From Candidatus Nitrosothermus koennekei (GTDB lineage Archaea > Thermoproteota > Nitrososphaeria > Nitrososphaerales > Nitrosocaldaceae): a stretch of DNA of 64,000 bases. Below, one piece after another: positions 7,991 through 17,046 of the stretch. Below the pieces are notes generated by a model, which was given only the letters and a program-made list of their open reading frames with translations, searched no databases and was not told the origin of the DNA. Location: assembly GCA_013538715.1 (NCBI GenBank), contig JACAFH010000003.1, positions 59,478 through 123,477 of the forward strand. The letters run 5' to 3'. Positions within the stretch are counted from its first letter, which is position 1, and every line of letters begins with the position of its first letter. A program made the translations under genes and the position numbers.

Positions 7991-9088
7991 ATGAGAAGCG
8001 CTATATTAATAACATATCCAAATGAGTATACTATTAAAGAGGCTATTGCGTTAGCAGAGAGCGCAGATTATAATGTATTGAAGATAGTTACACAAAAATA
8101 TTTAACCAGATCTAAATATGGTATAGGTAAAGGTAAAGTAGACGAGATAAAGGTTATGGTAGACGAATTAAATGCAGATGCTATAATATTTGATGAAGTT
8201 ATAGGACCATCTCAAGTATATAATCTTACAAGCGAAGTTAAGAAGGAGATAATAGATAGAGAGAGATTAATACTAGATATATTCAATAAAAGAGCAAAAA
8301 GTGAAGAATCTAGTATACAAGTTAAGCTTGCAGAGTTAAGATATGAGATTACTAGAGCAAGGGAGAAGGTAAGGTTGAGTAAGAAAGGAGAACAACCAGG
8401 TTTTTACGGATTAGGAAGATATGAGGTAGATGATTATTATAGAGACATAAAGAGAAGGATCTCGATACTAGAGAAGAAGTTAGATAAGGTTAAGAAAAGA
8501 AGAGAGTTGTATAGATACCACAGGAAAAAAGAAGGACTACCAAATATATCGCTTGCGGGATATACAAGTGCAGGTAAGACTACACTCTTTAATGCATTAA
8601 CCAATGAGAATAGAGATACAAATGAGAAGATCTTTACTACTCTTGCTACACATACAAGTGCATTACAACTAGAACATGGGAAAGCTCTAATCTCAGATAC
8701 TGTTGGATTTATAAGTAAATTACCAGCATATATGATTGAAGCGTTTAAATCTACACTCGATGAATTGATCTATGCGGATCTTATATTACTTGTAATAGAT
8801 CTAAGTGATGATATTAGAGAGATACTAAAGAAATATGATAGTTGTATTGATATACTCAATGAGTTGAATATAAATCAAAATAAAATATTATATGTGTATA
8901 ACAAGATAGAATTGGTTAATGAAGAAGAGTTATATGATAAGATAAACATGCTAAATATAGATAATTACGTCACTATCTCAGCAAAAAAATATATTAATAT
9001 AGATCTATTATTGAGTAAGATTGATAAGATGATCTTTAAGGATTTAGTAATAAATGGTAAGAATAATTGTACTAAGATTAGGACATAG
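7991..9088 (+). CDS. hflX: GTPase HflX
   Basis: The 365-residue protein has the HflX N-terminal domain ([13 protein letters not shown] and [11 protein letters not shown] near 43-79), a charged coiled-coil linker (about 110-180) and a GTPase domain. G1 is GYTSAGKTT (190-198) and G3 is DTVGF (236-240). The G4 motif reads NKIE (304-307) where NKxD is usual; glutamate replacing aspartate is conservative but could affect guanine specificity. HflX binds ribosomes and helps rescue or split them under stress. Its 3' end overlaps trm56 by 35 nt, suggesting coupled expression. Confidence 0.95.
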   Translation: MRSAILITYPNEYTIKEAIALAESADYNVLKIVTQKYLTRSKYGIGKGKVDEIKVMVDELNADAIIFDEVIGPSQVYNLTSEVKKEIIDRERLILDIFNKRAKSEESSIQVKLAELRYEITRAREKVRLSKKGEQPGFYGLGRYEVDDYYRDIKRRISILEKKLDKVKKRRELYRYHRKKEGLPNISLAGYTSAGKTTLFNALTNENRDTNEKIFTTLATHTSALQLEHGKALISDTVGFISKLPAYMIEAFKSTLDELIYADLILLVIDLSDDIREILKKYDSCIDILNELNINQNKILYVYNKIELVNEEELYDKINMLNIDNYVTISAKKYINIDLLLSKIDKMIFKDLVINGKNNCTKIRT

Positions 9089-9599
9089 ATATGTAAGAGA
9101 TTATCGAGTTACTACCCATCTAGCACTCGTAGCGAGAGTATTTGGAGCAGAGAAGATGATAGTTACAAAAATAGAAGAAGATGTTAAGAAGAGTATAGAG
9201 GAGGTAGAAAATAATTGGGGTGGTAAATTTGATATAGAAGAGGTAGAAAATTGGAGGGATGTAATTAAAGAATGGAAAGATAAGAATAATCTTATAATAC
9301 ATCTGACAATGTATGGAATTAATATTAACTCTATAATAGATAAGATAAGAAATGAGGGGAAGGATATTATGATCATCGTAGGTGCAGAAAAAGTTCCAAG
9401 AGAGGTATTTGAGTTGAGTGATTACAATATAGCAATAGGCAATCAACCACATTCAGAGATAGCAGCACTGGCAATCTTTCTAGATAGACTATTTGAAGGA
9501 AAGGAGTTAGAGAAGAATTTTAATGGTAGATTAAGGATAATACCTCATGAGAGAGGTAAAATTGTAAAAAGATCCGATTCGATTGATAATAGCTATTAA
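9054..9599 (+). CDS. tRNA (cytidine-56)-2'-O-methyltransferase, aTrm56
   Basis: The 181-residue protein begins [12 protein letters not shown] and continues [20 protein letters not shown], the characteristic start of archaeal Trm56. This is a SPOUT-fold enzyme that 2'-O-methylates C56 in the T loop. The knotted C-terminal region is visible in [15 protein letters not shown] and [23 protein letters not shown]. Because the conserved N-terminus starts exactly at 9054, the 35-nt overlap with hflX is real and not a start-choice artefact. The two genes are probably translated from one mRNA. Confidence 0.95.
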   Translation: MVRIIVLRLGHRYVRDYRVTTHLALVARVFGAEKMIVTKIEEDVKKSIEEVENNWGGKFDIEEVENWRDVIKEWKDKNNLIIHLTMYGININSIIDKIRNEGKDIMIIVGAEKVPREVFELSDYNIAIGNQPHSEIAALAIFLDRLFEGKELEKNFNGRLRIIPHERGKIVKRSDSIDNSY

Positions 9600-10893
9600 T
9601 TATATTAGTTAATATGTTTTCATCAGAAAATTATATATTGGCTAGTTTAGATTTAATTAAGTAATTAGATTATTTTATATTGTTCTTACAATAAAGAATT
9701 GATCTATCATCAATGAGATTAATGCTCATGATAAATGCACTAAATATTCATAATAGATTTAATGTTTTGAGCGAAATATGTATAAATGTATATAATAATG
9801 TGATGATGTAAGCTTAAGATAATACTTGTCATTACGCCTATTGGTCTGCATCAATTGCATATTTGTTAGAGTAATAAAAAGGAATATTTTAAGAATAATA
9901 GATAGCATAATGATATTAATCTATTATTCTTTATAGTAAGGTATAGGCATTTATAGAATAGCACATATATTAAATCATTAAATGGTGTAGTTACAGATAA
10001 GACAAAGGCTTTGACAATAAGATACTTATTCACTATCAATATAGATGCTTTACTTCCATCTCCAGTTATACTAGTAGAATAAGATGACATCTTGCTTGCA
10101 GACTACATGCTTTATACTTCCAGCAATTATCTAATATATTTTATATACTTGAGCGTATATCGTAGCTCTATTATTATGACCTAGATAAGATGTTGTCATA
10201 TTATATACCATTAGTTATATTGTAAATGTTAGATAGTAACTCTATTGTATTGAGACTATTGTCTAATGTACACTTGCTCCAATAAATGCAATTGTTACCA
10301 GACCTCATATATGCAATATAATCTCATATTATTGCTCTCTAGTTGGTGTATAATTTGTTATGTATCATCTTGTTTATTAGAATTAAAAGCAAGTGATGCA
10401 GCTACTGTTCCTAATGCTACTTTTGTAGATGTTAATATCATTGTTGCTATTGCTAACATTATTGCCTTTATCTTATATATGTCTAAATTTTAAGCAATAT
10501 ATATCAATCATCTACCCCTATCTAAAATATTATTGTAAACTGGATAAATAATATTATGAAATTTATATCAACTATTTGTTGCTTACTCCTAATATCATAT
10601 TTTGATTAAAATTTGATAAATCGTCATTAACCTCTTATTATCATAAATAAATTATCATTAATAAGAATAGAAAGAGACACTACGAGAGAAATAGTTAAGA
10701 TATTCTTCTATTATTGTCTTAATGTTAGCATACTTATTCTCCTATAGAATAATTATGGATAATCTCTGTCCTCTCCGATAATAGAAGCATTTAAACTCAA
10801 TAATCTCTCATAATAAGAAAATCCTTAACTCTCAAATTAGTTCAATTATCTTTCTATAGCTGTGTATTCTAAGCACATCTGAATATATAATCA
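9600..10893. other. 1.3-kb gene-poor region, possibly with gene relics
   Basis: No convincing complete gene lies here. On the minus strand two short frames look more protein-like than the rest. One, near 10356-10464, starts like a hydrophobic signal (MLAIATMILTSTKVALGTVA). The other, 9866-10090, contains SYSTSITGDGSKASILIV and KAFVLSVTTPFND. Stops and frameshifts separate them. They could be the decayed halves of one secreted-protein gene, or chance. No tandem repeat, transposase remnant or strong hairpin was seen; the region is generally AT-rich. Confidence 0.4.
9866..10464 (-). pseudogene. Possible relic of a secreted-protein gene
   Basis: Reading the minus strand, a signal-peptide-like segment (ATG near 10464: MLAIATMILTSTKV...SLAFNS, stop near 10356) is followed some 270 nt later by a segment with YSTSITGDGSKASILIVNKY that loses its open frame into low-complexity sequence. 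I cannot name a parent family. Intervening stops in all frames argue that any gene here is broken. Confidence is low because AT-rich intergenic DNA easily yields hydrophobic chance frames. Confidence 0.2.
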
Positions 10894-10979
10894 CGGGCCT
10901 GGAGGGATTCGGACCCTCGACTTACTGGTTAAGAGCCAGTCGCTTTAGGCATTCTTCTACCTGGCTGAGCTACAGGCCC
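10894..10979 (-). tRNA. tRNA-Lys(CTT) with a 12-nt intron in the D arm
   Basis: Minus-strand acceptor GGGCCTG pairs with CAGGCCC (discriminator G). The anticodon arm is ACTGG-CTCTTAA-CCAGT (anticodon CTT) and the T arm is GAGGG/CCCTC with loop TCCGAAT. The D arm only pairs (GCTC with GAGC) if 12 nt at about 10944-10955 (AGAATGCCTAAA, or one base earlier) are removed. The mature RNA is then a normal 74 nt. AGGT before the insertion can pair with GCCT inside it, leaving a loop and a 3' AAA bulge, compatible with a relaxed bulge-helix-loop splice site. No canonical 37/38 intron is present. Confidence 0.9.
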
Positions 10980-11149
10980 TTACATACTCTCCCCCTACAC
11001 CATATTTTAAGATTTAAACTAAACATCAATTTGGAATTATATTTCTAATATAATAGATTCAAGATATGTTTAACGTTATTTGCCATCATAGATCGTAAGT
11101 ATTTATACAATATTATTAAAGATTCAAGATAAAAAATTTTATAAAAATA

Positions 11150-11707
11150 TTAGATAACTTGCCACGGTCTAGTCGCAAATGTTACTCCATAACCTACAAG
11201 TATCAGTATAGTTTGGTATATTATATTAGCTACTGATGCAGGCTTGCCTATTGGAGGACCATCTACGAATATAGTCTCACCAGGACCAAGACCAGGACCT
11301 ACACCAGCAACATTTAACTGTGTATGGACATGATATGTACCAGCTTCTAATGCTCTCATCCTCATCTCATACTTTATAGTTTGTAATGCTGGAATATCAA
11401 ATACGTTTCCTGGTGGACTTCTATATACAAACTCCCACCTATTACCTGAGTTTGCTGACTCATTGAATAAAGAAGCCCATGCCCTTAAATCTCTATTTAC
11501 TAGACTCCTAAACTCACCAGTTACTGTTAATATCTCTCCAGTCCTTACTGTAGTCTTGTCGAATTTCTCATTTGCAATCTCTACAAACCTACTCTGTAAT
11601 TGTGCCTGCACACCATGCGCCCATGCCTTTTCCATAGCAGATGCCGATATACCTAATACGATCATTGCTACTATGCTTGCCAGTAATAGTGTGCTACCTA
11701 TCTTCAT
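11150..11707 (-). CDS. amoB: Ammonia monooxygenase subunit B (archaeal AmoB)
   Basis: The 185-residue protein has an N-terminal signal/anchor helix (about 5-24), then the strongly conserved AHGVQAQLQSRF, RTGEILTVTGEF, SGNRWEFVYRSPPGNVFDIP, TYHVHTQLNVAGVGPGLGPG and a C-terminal helix ending FATRPWQVI. The histidines matching the copper site of particulate monooxygenases are His31, His126 and His128. AmoB is the extracytoplasmic subunit of the enzyme oxidising ammonia to hydroxylamine. amoA, amoC and amoX are not within this window; the neighbours are tatA upstream and tRNA-Lys(CTT) downstream. A TATA box lies just upstream. Confidence 0.97.
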   Translation of the reverse strand: MKIGSTLLLASIVAMIVLGISASAMEKAWAHGVQAQLQSRFVEIANEKFDKTTVRTGEILTVTGEFRSLVNRDLRAWASLFNESANSGNRWEFVYRSPPGNVFDIPALQTIKYEMRMRALEAGTYHVHTQLNVAGVGPGLGPGETIFVDGPPIGKPASVANIIYQTILILVGYGVTFATRPWQVI

Positions 11708-11727
11708 TGTAAATACAGTAACAATAA

Positions 11728-11744
11728 CAAGATATATATCTTTC
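11728..11744 (-). promoter_or_regulatory. TATA box of amoB
   Basis: The minus-strand sequence AAAGATATATATC (about 11731-11743) sits 24-36 nt upstream of the amoB ATG at 11707, inside the 67-bp gap after tatA. This indicates that amoB can be transcribed from its own strong promoter with a very short leader. It was placed by pattern and spacing only. Confidence 0.5.
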
Positions 11745-11774
11745 TATTCGTATACTATCTATAATTTCATTATA

Positions 11775-12080
11775 CTAAATCTCATCTAGTCTATTTTGTA
11801 TCAATCTTCTTAATTCATCGTCATTCTTGTCAGTAGGGTCTATATTAAACGCTTTTGCAATCCTCTCTAATTTCTCTCTTTCGCTACTAACAGGAGTTAT
11901 ATCAATCTTGTTAAATCTATTAAACTCTTGCTCAAGCCTCTTTCTAGTTCTTTGATACTCGCCTACTGCTTTGCCAATCTTTCTACTAATCTCTGGTAAT
12001 CCCTTACCACCAACTATTAGTATAAGGAATAAGAGTATGATTATAAGCCATTCTATACCTTCTATAAAGAGATAATCCAT
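11775..12080 (-). CDS. tatA: Twin-arginine translocase subunit TatA/TatB-like
   Basis: The 101-residue protein has one N-terminal transmembrane helix (about 9-24, IEWLIIILLFLILIVGGKG), the short hinge with the TatA-type G-LPE sequence, and an amphipathic helix (EISRKIGKAVGEYQRTRKRL) followed by a charged tail. TatA forms the pore or patch for export of folded proteins. No tatC is adjacent. It follows the MFS transporter gene by 15 nt and precedes amoB by 67 nt. Rieske and copper proteins are typical Tat or Sec cargo in these archaea, but the link to amoB is positional only. Confidence 0.88.
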   Translation of the reverse strand: MDYLFIEGIEWLIIILLFLILIVGGKGLPEISRKIGKAVGEYQRTRKRLEQEFNRFNKIDITPVSSEREKLERIAKAFNIDPTDKNDDELRRLIQNRLDEI

Positions 12081-12095
12081 AATAATTTGATCATT

Positions 12096-13211
12096 CTACT
12101 TAGAATTAAATCTTAGCATCATTAATGGCATAAATAAGCCTATAACAAACATGATCAAGTATGGAGTATTACTAGTGAATATATCTGATAATATGCCAGC
12201 AATGAAAGGAGCTATAGCCCAACCTAAACCAAATACAGTCTCATATGCGCCTATATATCTCCCTATCATCTCATTTGGTACATCTTTAGTTATTAGGTTA
12301 AGTGTTAGTGGAAAATATATACTAAAAGAAAATCCTAGCATGGTTACTGCTAACATAAATAAAGTAAATTCTATCATGGAATATAATATTAGCATTGCAA
12401 ATGAGATGGATAATATTGCAATTATTAGTATCTTACTTGAAGAAGAGGCCAGTTTATCTGTAAATAATAATGTTAACAAACGTGCTAAACCAAATATAAA
12501 GAATAGTAGTCCTATCTCCTGTTCGTTTATACCATGCTCTTTCATGTATGCTGGTAATATAGAGAGTGTTATTCCAAATGCTGCACTATAATAGATTATT
12601 AATATATGTACCCTTAAATTGTCATGGAACATTATTAAGATATCTCTTATACTATCTTCTCTACCATTAGTGATATTCTTAACCTTTTTTATAAGTATAC
12701 TAGATAATAACAATGCTATTATCATAAACAGTGAAGTGTATTGAAATAATGCTCTAAACCCAAAACTCTCAAATAATAATGAACCTATAATAGGACCTAT
12801 CATATAGCCCCCAACCCAAAACATAGTAAATCTAGAGATTGATTTCACAGATCTACTGTTTGTTTCACTTACTATCGATGTTGCTGCTGGCCATATAAAA
12901 GCATGTGCCAATCCAGCAAAAGCTCTTATCACCATCATATCTATTACATTTGATGCAAATGAGAGAAGGAAGATGGATAATGTGCTAATTGTTATACCTA
13001 TACTCAATATTGCACTCTTGTTAAATCTATCTAGTAAAAGTCCTACTAAGATAGGTACGAAGAGGTAAGGAAGATAATTAACCATGCCTATCTCTCCAAC
13101 CTCTATATAATTTGCATTGATCTCTTCTCTAGCAAAGACAGGGACTAATGGGGCATGTGAACCGTAAGATATGCCTATAATAAATATAATAAATAAGATT
13201 GATATATTCAT
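12096..13211 (-). CDS. Major facilitator superfamily transporter
   Basis: The 371-residue, strongly hydrophobic protein fits about 11-12 transmembrane helices. The motif-A-like loop after helix 2 (GLLLDRFNKSAILSIG, about 57-72) is typical of MFS carriers. Its substrate cannot be read from the sequence. It starts 4 nt after the methyltransferase stop and ends 15 nt before tatA, so methyltransferase, MFS and tatA look co-transcribed. It is slightly shorter than the usual 400 residues, with compact loops. Confidence 0.9.
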   Translation of the reverse strand: MNISILFIIFIIGISYGSHAPLVPVFAREEINANYIEVGEIGMVNYLPYLFVPILVGLLLDRFNKSAILSIGITISTLSIFLLSFASNVIDMMVIRAFAGLAHAFIWPAATSIVSETNSRSVKSISRFTMFWVGGYMIGPIIGSLLFESFGFRALFQYTSLFMIIALLLSSILIKKVKNITNGREDSIRDILIMFHDNLRVHILIIYYSAAFGITLSILPAYMKEHGINEQEIGLLFFIFGLARLLTLLFTDKLASSSSKILIIAILSISFAMLILYSMIEFTLFMLAVTMLGFSFSIYFPLTLNLITKDVPNEMIGRYIGAYETVFGLGWAIAPFIAGILSDIFTSNTPYLIMFVIGLFMPLMMLRFNSK

Positions 13212-13215
13212 GATA

Positions 13216-13899
13216 TCATTTCTCTGCTATGAATATAACAGCAGCACCAAAGAGCATTGTATGTATCTTAACATATCTAAACCTTCTTGATAATAACCTC
13301 TTCATCTCGCTATTTTTTGGCAACCTCTTGTATGTTCCATATATTTCTCTAAATCTTAATCCAATATTTCCAGCAATAATAAATGCAAATATTGGCATTA
13401 TAAATCTAAGATAGAATGCAGCGCCTAATCTATAGATATTATTATCAGGTTTTCCTAGATCAATTATTACCAATCTACCTTCGTCTTTCAAGACTCTGGC
13501 AAATTCTTCAATTGCTTTAGAGTAATCTATAGAATCTCTAAACGAATAACCACACATTACAAGATCAAAAGTATAATTGCTGAATGGTAAAGCCTCGAAT
13601 ATAGATGATACTTTATCGAGATTTAGATCTGACACTCTTAGCATCTCTCTTATTGGATCAAGCATAATTATCTTTGCATCTCTACTTTCGTTCATAACAA
13701 TCCTACTTAAATTACCATACCCAGAACCTGCATCAAGCAATAAAGGCTTATAATATCCCTCTAATAATAGTTTAATCCCTAACTCTCTTAATCTATTAGC
13801 CTTACCAAGAGATATAATAGAATTAACCTTATCATAAACAGGTATTATCTCTTTAAGTGCGGATATAACTTGTCTCCAATATTCTTTGCCTAACCCCAT
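13216..13899 (-). CDS. SAM-dependent methyltransferase (UbiE/MenG-like)
   Basis: The 227-residue class I methyltransferase has motif I LLDAGSGYGNLSR (about 54-66), an acidic loop IMLDPIREML, motif IV DLVMCGYSFRDSIDYSKAI and VLKDEGRLVIIDLGKPD. The N-terminal 'YDKVNSIISLGKANRLRELGI' and the 'SFRDS.DY..A..E..RVLK..GRL.I.D..KP' pattern match the quinone C-methyltransferase (UbiE) group, so a role in menaquinone-type quinone synthesis is plausible. It is the first gene of the operon with the MFS transporter and tatA. Confidence 0.85.
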   Translation of the reverse strand: MGLGKEYWRQVISALKEIIPVYDKVNSIISLGKANRLRELGIKLLLEGYYKPLLLDAGSGYGNLSRIVMNESRDAKIIMLDPIREMLRVSDLNLDKVSSIFEALPFSNYTFDLVMCGYSFRDSIDYSKAIEEFARVLKDEGRLVIIDLGKPDNNIYRLGAAFYLRFIMPIFAFIIAGNIGLRFREIYGTYKRLPKNSEMKRLLSRRFRYVKIHTMLFGAAVIFIAEK

Positions 13900-13939
13900 G
13901 CATTTTTATTTGCTATGATACTAAATTAAATTAATTGAT

Positions 13940-16378
13940 ATGTATAGATGCCCCAAGTGTAGAAAGAGTATAGATGTAAATAAGGTAGAGAATGATAAAT
14001 GGTTATTTTATTGTAAGTGGTGTAAGATAAGTAAGATAATAAGCATAAAAGATAGAGAGAGTGCTTATATAGAGTTTATTGATGGATATGATGAGAAGGA
14101 TAGTATAGAACTAGAAGATCTACTTGTCAAAGAAGGGCTGATAAGGAGAAGAGAAGAAATAGATAAGATGGTAGAGGATACAGATGAGATACTTTATCCT
14201 ATATTAACGAGTAAAGAAGATTATATAGTATATTACAAAATAATAAGAGATAATGAAATAGAGATTGGAAGTTCAATAGATGAACTTGATATATCAGAAC
14301 AGCTAAAAAAGGTTCTTAAAGATAATAATATAACTATTCTATATAAGTTTCAAGAAGAAGTTATAAAGAGCATATTAAACGGTAAGGATGTTGTGATAGT
14401 AGCTCCAACAGCATCTGGAAAGACAGAATCATTTTCTATACCTATACTAAGCAGTATTAAGAATGGTTTTGAGGCTTTATTTGTATACCCTACAAAAGCA
14501 TTAGCAAGAGATCAACTTACAAAAATAAAGAGATACGCAAATGCTATTAATCTTGATGCAGCAACGCTTGATGGTGATACTACATATACAGAGAAGCAAA
14601 TGATTATGGAGAAGAAACCATCTATAATACTTACAAACTTCGATACATTGCATTACCATCTAATACATAGAACAGAGTTTAGTAGAGTGTTAAATAATGT
14701 TAAATATCTTGTTATAGATGAGGTTCATACATATAATGGTATATTTGGCTCACATATACACTATATAATAAAGCGCCTTGCAAGATTCAGTAAATTTCAG
14801 ATTATAGCAGCATCAGCAACACTCTCAAATGCAAAAGAGTTTTGTGATAAATTATTTGAGAGAGATATGCTTGTGATAAATGGCAAGGGTAAGAGGGGAG
14901 ATATACACCTACTTATGATCTATCCTACATTAAGAAGCCAGAAGAGTTTAATACTATCTATACTAAAGATGTTTAAGGATAATAAAAGCATAGTATTCTC
15001 TGATTCACATATATCTGCAGAATTATTAGCATATTATGGAATGAAACAGGGAATAAAGATCAAGGTTCATAGAGCAGGATTAATGAAGAGTTATAGGGAG
15101 CAGGTAGAAGAAGAGTTTAAGAAAGGTAATATAAGAGCTATCTCAGCGACACCAACACTAGAGCTAGGAATAGATATAGGAGATTTAGATGTTGTAATCT
15201 CTACTAGAACACCACTTAATAGATTCATTCAAAGAATAGGGAGAGCGGCAAGAAAGAGACGAGTAGGGTATACCTTTCTAGTATTTGGTAACGATCCTAT
15301 AAGTCAATATTATAAGAATCATCCAGAAGATTATCTTAATGATACTGATTATGCGTTCATAGATCCCTATAATCCAGTAATTCAAAGATATCAAGTATTA
15401 GCAATGATTTGTGATAAACCATTAAATTCATCTTACTATGATGATTACTCATCTATTATAGATGGATTGATAAAAGAAGGTTTAGTTAAAGAGAGTAATA
15501 ATAGGTTTATAGCAAATTATAAAGATGCTATTAAAGTGTTACATGGATCTAATATACGTGGAAGTGGTGAGAGTGTAGAGATATATCTAAATAACAAAAA
15601 GGTTGGTGAGAGGGCATTACCAATAGCGTTGGAAGAACTTCATACAGATGCTGTATATTTTCTTGCTGGTAAAAGATATAAGGTAGATAAATTGGATCTT
15701 GATCAATATAAAGCACACATATCTCTATTACCAAAAGATCATCCATATTATACTAGAGCGTTAAGTGTAGAGTGGCCATCTGTAATGGAGAATTATGATA
15801 GAAGATATGTATATGGAATGGAGGTATCATACTCTCTCTTACATATAAAGAAGAGTATCTTAGGTTATATGAATATAGAGATAAGCTCTGATGTTGTTAA
15901 AGATCATAAAGTTATGATAGATGAAGTAAGTTATGATTTTGTAACAAAAGGTTTAGTATTTAGGGCGCCTATGATAGAAGAGCAAGATGATAATATTCTA
16001 ATTAGTGCGTATCATGCACTAGAACATGTTATAATAGAAGGGAGTAAGATGATAACTGGAGGAGCGTCACAAGATTTAGGAGGTATATCTTTAGGCTCTT
16101 CAGGTTTGATCTTTATTTACGATGGGAGCGTAGGAGGAAATGGGGCAAGCAGAGTCTTATATGATAGATTAGAAGATGCAATTGTAAGAGGGAAGAGTAT
16201 ACTTGAGGAGTGCAAGTGCAAGAATGAGAGTGGATGTCCTAAATGTACTTATTCATATAGATGCGGTAATAATAATGAGATGTTACATAAATATAAAGCA
16301 TTGGAAGTATTTAGGAAGATACTAAGTAATACTGAAAGTACAATTGGGGAGATAGATGGTAATACATCATTGATCTAG
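13940..16378 (+). CDS. DEAD/DEAH-box helicase with N-terminal zinc ribbon and C-terminal DUF1998 (MrfA/Hrq1-like)
   Basis: The 812-residue superfamily 2 helicase begins with a zinc ribbon (Cys4, 7, 25, 28). Motif I is APTASGKTES, motif II is DEVH and motif VI is RFIQRIGRAARKRR. The C-terminal third contains a DUF1998-type region ending in a four-cysteine cluster (KCKNESGCPKCTYSYRCG), as in MrfA and related Hrq1 helicases. These unwind DNA 3'-5' and take part in repair of mitomycin-type adducts and crosslinks in bacteria. It is divergent from the methyltransferase operon and is followed 35 nt later by the superoxide dismutase frame. Confidence 0.92.
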   Translation: MYRCPKCRKSIDVNKVENDKWLFYCKWCKISKIISIKDRESAYIEFIDGYDEKDSIELEDLLVKEGLIRRREEIDKMVEDTDEILYPILTSKEDYIVYYKIIRDNEIEIGSSIDELDISEQLKKVLKDNNITILYKFQEEVIKSILNGKDVVIVAPTASGKTESFSIPILSSIKNGFEALFVYPTKALARDQLTKIKRYANAINLDAATLDGDTTYTEKQMIMEKKPSIILTNFDTLHYHLIHRTEFSRVLNNVKYLVIDEVHTYNGIFGSHIHYIIKRLARFSKFQIIAASATLSNAKEFCDKLFERDMLVINGKGKRGDIHLLMIYPTLRSQKSLILSILKMFKDNKSIVFSDSHISAELLAYYGMKQGIKIKVHRAGLMKSYREQVEEEFKKGNIRAISATPTLELGIDIGDLDVVISTRTPLNRFIQRIGRAARKRRVGYTFLVFGNDPISQYYKNHPEDYLNDTDYAFIDPYNPVIQRYQVLAMICDKPLNSSYYDDYSSIIDGLIKEGLVKESNNRFIANYKDAIKVLHGSNIRGSGESVEIYLNNKKVGERALPIALEELHTDAVYFLAGKRYKVDKLDLDQYKAHISLLPKDHPYYTRALSVEWPSVMENYDRRYVYGMEVSYSLLHIKKSILGYMNIEISSDVVKDHKVMIDEVSYDFVTKGLVFRAPMIEEQDDNILISAYHALEHVIIEGSKMITGGASQDLGGISLGSSGLIFIYDGSVGGNGASRVLYDRLEDAIVRGKSILEECKCKNESGCPKCTYSYRCGNNNEMLHKYKALEVFRKILSNTESTIGEIDGNTSLI

Positions 16379-16437
16379 AATTAATAACATTAGTAGTAGG
16401 ATAAAAGTTAAAAATGATTATAGCAGTTAGATGTAGT

Positions 16438-17034
16438 ATGGCTAAATATACACTACCGCCATTGCAATATCCATACGATGCACTTGAGCCTCATATATCA
16501 AAGGAGATAATGACATTACACCATGATAAACATCATCTAGCGTATGTAAATGGCGCAAATGCTGCACTTGATAAATTAGAGAATGCAAGAAAGAATAATT
16601 TTACTGGAATAGATATAAGAGGAATAGAAAGGGATCTATCATTTCATGTATCTGGACATATACTTCACTCCATATTCTGGACAAATATGAAACCTAATGG
16701 TGGAGGAAAGGCTGGAGGAAAACTTGCAGACATGATTAATAGAGATTTTGGCTCTTTTGATATGTTTAAGGTTCAATTTAGTGAAACTGCAAAGAACGTT
16801 GAAGGGATAGGATGGGCTATATTAGCATACGATCCATTATCAGACCAATTACTGACATTTAATATAGAGAAGCATAATATGCAAGTAGGACAAAATACCA
16901 TACCTATCTTAGTGTTAGATGTATGGGAACATGCGTATTATCTACAATATAAGAATGATAGGGGAAGTTATATTAATGCATGGTGGAATGTAGTTAACTG
17001 GGATGACGCAGAAAAACGTCTTACAAAAGTATAA
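16438..17034 (+). CDS. sod: Superoxide dismutase (Fe/Mn)
   Basis: From ATG 16438 (MAKYTLPPLQYPYDALEPHI) the protein has 198 residues, typical for the family. The open frame extends 8 codons upstream but the conserved N-terminus fixes the start. Metal ligands are visible in HHDKHHLAYVNGAN, HVSGHILHSIFW and LDVWEHAYYLQY. The gene removes superoxide in the cytoplasm. Metal preference cannot be decided by eye. It is the only gene between the helicase and a convergent secreted-protein gene. Confidence 0.96.
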   Translation: MAKYTLPPLQYPYDALEPHISKEIMTLHHDKHHLAYVNGANAALDKLENARKNNFTGIDIRGIERDLSFHVSGHILHSIFWTNMKPNGGGKAGGKLADMINRDFGSFDMFKVQFSETAKNVEGIGWAILAYDPLSDQLLTFNIEKHNMQVGQNTIPILVLDVWEHAYYLQYKNDRGSYINAWWNVVNWDDAEKRLTKV

Positions 17035-17046
17035 AATAAACTATTT

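Noticed and set aside
10266-10493. Plus-strand 75-codon frame in the gene-poor region
   Set aside because: Cys/Tyr-rich chance composition, no conserved pattern; the opposite strand looks slightly more protein-like but is also broken.
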